A model generated the notes under the pieces. The model was not told the DNA's origin, searched no databases, and saw only the letters and a program-made list of their open reading frames with translations. A DNA stretch of 26,880 bases, taken from an uncultured Fusobacterium sp. Its GTDB lineage: Bacteria > Fusobacteriota > Fusobacteriia > Fusobacteriales > Fusobacteriaceae. Every line of letters starts with the position of its first letter. The first letter of the stretch is position 1. The position numbers were made by a program, and so were the translations under genes. Location of the stretch: the NCBI GenBank assembly GCA_900545035.1, contig UQXM01000008.1:1-26880 (forward strand), given 5' to 3'. Below are positions 23,553 to 26,880 of the stretch, one piece after another.

Positions 23553-24773
23553 TTATTTTCTTTTGTTCATCTCTTCAACTGCTGCCGGAAGATATTTCCA
23601 TGGTATCTGCTTATTTTTAAATTCAAGAATAAGATTAAGTCCGGGAGTTATATGTTCAAAAATATATTTATATCCTTCACAGAAATAGCTTATTTTTTCC
23701 TGAGTATCACCTGAATTTACAAATCTGTGTTTTGGACAGCCTCCGTGGCATAGCTCAAGCCATTCACATTCCTGACATTTTCTGCTGATATCTTTTTTCA
23801 CATCAGAAAGTTTTTTGCTTTTTTCTTCAATTTCGGCTAAAGACATCTCTTTTATATTCCCTATTTTGAATTTTGATTCCGGATATACAAAATGGTCGCA
23901 CTGATAAACAGTTCCGTCTGCTTCAAGAGCAAGATTGTTTCCTCCGCACTCCTCTTTGAACACACATAAAGTCTGCTCATATCCTGCAAATCTTGCAAGA
24001 AGAGAATCAAACATACGAATTGACACCTGAGATACATCTTTTGATATCCATTCATCAAAAACTGCCGACATAAATTTTCCGTATTCCAAAGGATTTACAC
24101 TGAAACCTGTCTTTCTGGGAACAAAATCTTTATCGTCTATCCATTTCGGCTTGTAATTTTCATCTGTATCAAGAGTTTCTATTACAGGAATAAACTGCAT
24201 AAATCTGCTTCCTATGGATTTTAAAAATCTGTAAACTTCCAAAGGATATTTGACATTTTTATCATTTACAACTGTAAGTGTATTAAATTCCACTCCTTTT
24301 TTCTGAAGATTTTTAAGCCCTCTCATTACTTTATCAAAAGTTGCCCCTCCGTTTACAGTTTTTCTGTAAACATTGTGCAAAGCTTCGTCTCCGTCAATAG
24401 AAATTCCCACAAGAAATTTTTTCTCTTTCAAAAATTCAGCCCACTTTTCTGTGATAAGTATTCCGTTTGTCTGAACAGCATTGTGTATCCTTTTGCCGTA
24501 AACTGCACCCAGAGCTTCCTGAATTTCCACAACTGTTTTGTAAAAATCAAGTCCTGCCAGAAGAGGTTCTCCTCCCTGCCATGTAAAATATATATCTTTT
24601 CCCTTTTCTTCTTTTATTCTTTTTTCAATGAACTGCTTAGCTTTGTAAATATCTATATGCTTCCCTGAATGATAATCATCAACTGACATAAAATCTTGTT
24701 TTTCCAAATAGAAGCAATATTTACATCCTATATTGCAGTTAAAACTCGCAGGTTTTATCATAAAATTTACCAT
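23553..24773 (-). CDS. Anaerobic sulfatase-maturating enzyme (radical SAM, SPASM domain)
   Basis: This cytoplasmic radical-SAM enzyme oxidises the active-site Ser or Cys of a sulfatase to formylglycine before export. The SAM cluster motif is C13-x3-C17-x2-C20 (NCNIGCKYC) and TWQGGEPLL is the GGE motif. The C-terminal SPASM region holds the cysteines for two auxiliary clusters (ECGG, YQCDHF, KCQECEWLELCHGGC and a later FCEGY). Its 406 residues match the family. It follows the sulfatase gene by 25 bases with GGAGG as ribosome-binding site, so the substrate is almost certainly that protein. Because the sulfatase is of the Ser type, this enzyme must act on serine. Confidence 0.95.
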   Translation of the reverse strand: MVNFMIKPASFNCNIGCKYCFYLEKQDFMSVDDYHSGKHIDIYKAKQFIEKRIKEEKGKDIYFTWQGGEPLLAGLDFYKTVVEIQEALGAVYGKRIHNAVQTNGILITEKWAEFLKEKKFLVGISIDGDEALHNVYRKTVNGGATFDKVMRGLKNLQKKGVEFNTLTVVNDKNVKYPLEVYRFLKSIGSRFMQFIPVIETLDTDENYKPKWIDDKDFVPRKTGFSVNPLEYGKFMSAVFDEWISKDVSQVSIRMFDSLLARFAGYEQTLCVFKEECGGNNLALEADGTVYQCDHFVYPESKFKIGNIKEMSLAEIEEKSKKLSDVKKDISRKCQECEWLELCHGGCPKHRFVNSGDTQEKISYFCEGYKYIFEHITPGLNLILEFKNKQIPWKYLPAAVEEMNKRK

Positions 24774-24798
24774 TTAGTTTTCCTCCGCAGAAATCTTC

Positions 24799-26457
24799 CT
24801 ATTTTTCAGTAGCTTTTATTAATTGTTCATACTTAGGAACATTGTTGTCTGTGTTAGGTCTTACAGCTTTGTTTACTAAGTAATCTCTCATCTTAGCTTT
24901 TAATTCAGCCACAACTTTTGGATTTTTAGCAGCTAAATCTTTTAATTCCATAGGATCTTCCATAGATTTGTAAAGAGCATAAGAGTTGTCTCCAACATAG
25001 TAGTGAAGTGTCCATGTGTTGTCTCTTACTGTCCAAGAGAAATCAGATAAACTTTCCATGTACGGATTTTTTGGATAATAATCTGATTCACCTGTTACAT
25101 ATTTATCGTAATCTCTCCAGAATGCGATATTCTTTGGATCCCAGTGGAATGCTCTAGGCTGTGCCCAATATAATTCACTGTGAGGATTTCCTTTTTCTTT
25201 TCCTTGTAAATATGGAAGAAGGTTTACCCCGTCAATCTTAGCTTTCCATTCTTCAGGAATTTCAATTCCTGCTGCTGCAAGAGCTGTTGGAAGATAGTCG
25301 ATTGTTGATACCATTTTATCATATTTTCCTGCTTTTAATCCATTTTTCCATGTTACAAATCCAGGAATATGAACTCCTCCGTTAAATGTTTCTCCTTTAT
25401 TTCCTGAGAATATTCCGTTCATTGGAAGAGGAGCATCTATAACTGAACCATTGTCAGAGAAGAACAGTATCATTGTATTGTCAAGTTTTCCTTCTTTTTC
25501 AAGAGTATCTAAAATTCTTCCTATATTGTGGTCAACAGCATAAATTGATTCATAATATTTATCAACTTCTTCGTTTCCTGTATTAAATACTCTGTATTTT
25601 TCAGGAGCGTGTTGTTCCAAAGGAATGTGCGGAGCATTGTAAGCTAAGTAAATAAAGAATGGAGCATCATCTGCTTTTTCTATTCTTGCTATTGCTTCAT
25701 CAGTCAGTTGGTCAGTAATATAACCTTTTGCAGGTTCAACCTGTCTGTTTTTAAACAAGCTTGGAGAATTGTAATATGCTGTTCCTGCTGCATGGAATCC
25801 CATGAAATAATCAAATCCTCTGTTTTGAGGTTGGAACGGCTCATCACAATAAGTTGTGAAGTTGTCGTGATAATCTCTTGTTTGTTTTTCTTTTGGCACA
25901 GGAACATTTGTAATTTTTCCTACATGCCATTTTCCGATTGCACTTGTTTCATATCCATAGTTTTGGAAAAGCTCAGATAAAAATCTGTGGTCTAAGGAAA
26001 TTCCTCCCTGAGCATCATCGTTGCTGTATACTCCAAATTTTGAAGGGAACTCAGATGTTAAGAAAGCTGCTCTTGAAGGTCCGCTTACTCCGTGGCATAC
26101 AAAAGTTTGTGTCATCATTATACCTTGATCCTGAAGTTTTCTTAAATTTGGTGTAGATTTTTTTGCAGCCTCAATAGCTTTATCCACATCTACTTTATAT
26201 CTGTCAGGAATAACTTTTTCAGCAAGAACTTTTTTGTCAAAAGCTTTTTCATCATAATTAAGCTGTCCGTATCCAAGGTCATCCATAGAGATTACAAGCA
26301 CATTTGGTTTTCCTTCCAATTTGTACTCTGTAGGTTCGAAACTTTTGTTGAAAGCCACATTTGTAGCTGTTCCTTTGTCTTTAACATTTTCTGCCATTGC
26401 ATTAGCAGCAAGAAGTCCTGTCAAAGCCAAAACTAAATACTTACTTTTTTTGCTCAT
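24799..26457 (-). CDS. Exported Ser-type arylsulfatase-family sulfatase
   Basis: A 552-residue sulfatase with an N-terminal signal peptide (KK, hydrophobic core, likely cleavage after ANAMA near residue 22), so it acts in the periplasm or beyond; no lipobox is seen. The catalytic signature is SGPSRAAFLT at 125-134, meaning Ser125 is the residue to be converted to formylglycine. Metal ligands include D59 and D60 (SMDDLGYG), and FFSDNGS supplies the later Asp-Asn pair. GKWHVG is the conserved Lys/His motif. Substrate is unknown; sulfated host glycans or aryl sulfates are possible. First gene of a two-gene operon with its maturase. Start ATG with AAGGAG. Confidence 0.93.
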   Translation of the reverse strand: MSKKSKYLVLALTGLLAANAMAENVKDKGTATNVAFNKSFEPTEYKLEGKPNVLVISMDDLGYGQLNYDEKAFDKKVLAEKVIPDRYKVDVDKAIEAAKKSTPNLRKLQDQGIMMTQTFVCHGVSGPSRAAFLTSEFPSKFGVYSNDDAQGGISLDHRFLSELFQNYGYETSAIGKWHVGKITNVPVPKEKQTRDYHDNFTTYCDEPFQPQNRGFDYFMGFHAAGTAYYNSPSLFKNRQVEPAKGYITDQLTDEAIARIEKADDAPFFIYLAYNAPHIPLEQHAPEKYRVFNTGNEEVDKYYESIYAVDHNIGRILDTLEKEGKLDNTMILFFSDNGSVIDAPLPMNGIFSGNKGETFNGGVHIPGFVTWKNGLKAGKYDKMVSTIDYLPTALAAAGIEIPEEWKAKIDGVNLLPYLQGKEKGNPHSELYWAQPRAFHWDPKNIAFWRDYDKYVTGESDYYPKNPYMESLSDFSWTVRDNTWTLHYYVGDNSYALYKSMEDPMELKDLAAKNPKVVAELKAKMRDYLVNKAVRPNTDNNVPKYEQLIKATEK

Positions 26458-26480
26458 CTTATCACTCCTTTAATTTTTTT

Positions 26481-26503
26481 GTTTATAATTTTAAATTATA
26501 AAC
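26481..26503. repeat. Inverted repeat in the sulfatase leader
   Basis: Perfect 11-base arms GTTTATAATTT and AAATTATAAAC are separated by one base, 24 bases before the sulfatase ATG. If the promoter at 26576-26604 is used, the repeat lies in the 5' leader about 65-90 bases from the start of transcription. It could be an operator or a weak A/U hairpin; it also contains TATAAT-like sequence. Confidence 0.5.
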
Positions 26504-26575
26504 TGTATTTAAAAAATTATTATTTCCCCATAAAAATTACATTTTTTCCTTAAATAAAACATTAACTTTTCTTTT

Positions 26576-26604
26576 ATTTTAGTTTTTTTCATATAAAATG
26601 TCAA
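26576..26604 (-). promoter_or_regulatory. Sigma-70 promoter of the sulfatase-maturase operon
   Basis: Minus-strand TTGACA (26604-26599) is followed after exactly 17 bases by TAAAAT (26581-26576). Transcription would start near 26569, giving a leader of about 110 bases that contains the inverted repeat at 26481-26503. Confidence 0.65.
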
Positions 26605-26793
26605 CGAATTTTTAATTTTTCTTTCATAATTATTAAATAAAATTAATTAATTCTCTGTTTTAATTTTTTAAATATCTTTTAATATATTAAAAATAAAAAT
26701 ATTAAATCTAATTTATATTTGAAAAAATAATTCATTTATATTTTTCGGCAAAAAAAGCAAATAAAATTTTTTAAATTTATATATTTTTTAATG
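26605..26793. other. Very A/T-rich intergenic DNA between divergent promoters
   Basis: This part of the 376-base gap between the sulfatase gene and the tRNA gene is almost entirely A and T. I see no open reading frame with a ribosome-binding site, no terminator and no distinct repeat beyond simple A/T runs. It may act as UP-element-like DNA for the two flanking promoters. Confidence 0.4.
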
Positions 26794-26822
26794 TTGACAA
26801 AGAAAAAAATTTATGATAAAAT
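26794..26822 (+). promoter_or_regulatory. Strong sigma-70 promoter of the tRNA-Gln gene
   Basis: A perfect TTGACA (26794-26799) is followed after 17 bases by TAAAAT (26817-26822), with an extended -10 TG at 26814-26815. Initiation near 26829 would lie about five bases before the mature tRNA 5' end. The A/T-rich upstream DNA could strengthen it. Confidence 0.75.
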
Positions 26823-26833
26823 TCTTTTGTTCT

Positions 26834-26880
26834 TGGGGCGTCGCCAAGCGGTAAGGCAACGGACTTTGACTCCGTTATGC
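26834..26880 (+). tRNA. tRNA-Gln (anticodon UUG), 3' part beyond the window
   Basis: The sequence begins with the acceptor strand TGGGGCG, then TC and a D-arm with stem GCC/GGC and loop AAGCGGTAA. The anticodon stem ACGGA/TCCGT encloses loop CTTTGAC, placing anticodon TTG at positions 34-36. The window ends in the variable-loop region, so the T-arm and 3' acceptor strand are not seen. Other tRNA genes could follow. Confidence 0.93.

Overview
The window looks like a chromosomal piece from a member of the Fusobacteriota, probably a Fusobacterium of the varium/ulcerans/mortiferum type. This is inferred from the very low G+C, the A/T-rich intergenic DNA, the Gram-negative envelope proteins and the anaerobic gene content (diaminopropionate ammonia-lyase, anaerobic sulfatase maturase, YqeB/YqeC molybdenum-hydroxylase maturation). 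The genus is inferred, not proven. No mobile element, CRISPR array or rRNA was seen.

Region 1 (1-3907, minus strand) is a molybdenum-cofactor operon with a near-consensus sigma-70 promoter: a YqeC-MocA fusion, yqeB, moaA and an XdhC-family gene that seems to lack its C-terminus. These genes mature a xanthine-dehydrogenase-like molybdenum hydroxylase, which is not in the window.

Region 2 (3926-16136, minus strand) is the centrepiece, an apparent nine-gene catabolic operon. In transcription order it holds ygeX (2,3-diaminopropionate ammonia-lyase), ygeY (M20 amidohydrolase), an alanine/glycine-type sodium symporter, hydantoinase 2, NCS1 transporter 2, NCS1 transporter 1, a hydantoin racemase-family enzyme, hydantoinase 1 and a D-aminoacylase-family amidohydrolase, followed by a terminator. 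A sigma-54 promoter (GG-N10-GC spacing) precedes ygeX. Repeated TTCTCA-N3-TGAGAA elements lie about 100-200 bp upstream and probably bind the divergent sigma-54 activator. The set suggests import of cyclic ureides (hydantoins, purine-ring fragments), ring opening, hydrolysis of the ureido or acyl products, and deamination of diaminopropionate to pyruvate and ammonia. It resembles the E. coli yge/hyu cluster and anaerobic urate-degradation clusters, but lacks ygeW, ygfK and ssnA and adds a racemase, a second hydantoinase and a D-aminoacylase homologue. It is the best candidate here for a poorly described pathway.

Region 3 (16369-23494, plus strand) holds the YgeV-like activator, a MocR/PdxR-type regulator overlapping a pyridoxal/pyridoxamine kinase (PLP supply, which fits PLP-dependent YgeX), a flavodoxin-like oxidoreductase, an OmpR-type response regulator with its histidine kinase, and a small exported His/Met-rich protein. 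A bidirectional terminator at 23509-23544 closes it.

Region 4 (23553-26604, minus strand) is a sulfatase operon: an exported Ser-type sulfatase followed by its radical-SAM maturase. A tRNA-Gln(UUG) gene with its own strong promoter begins at the right edge and is cut by the window end.
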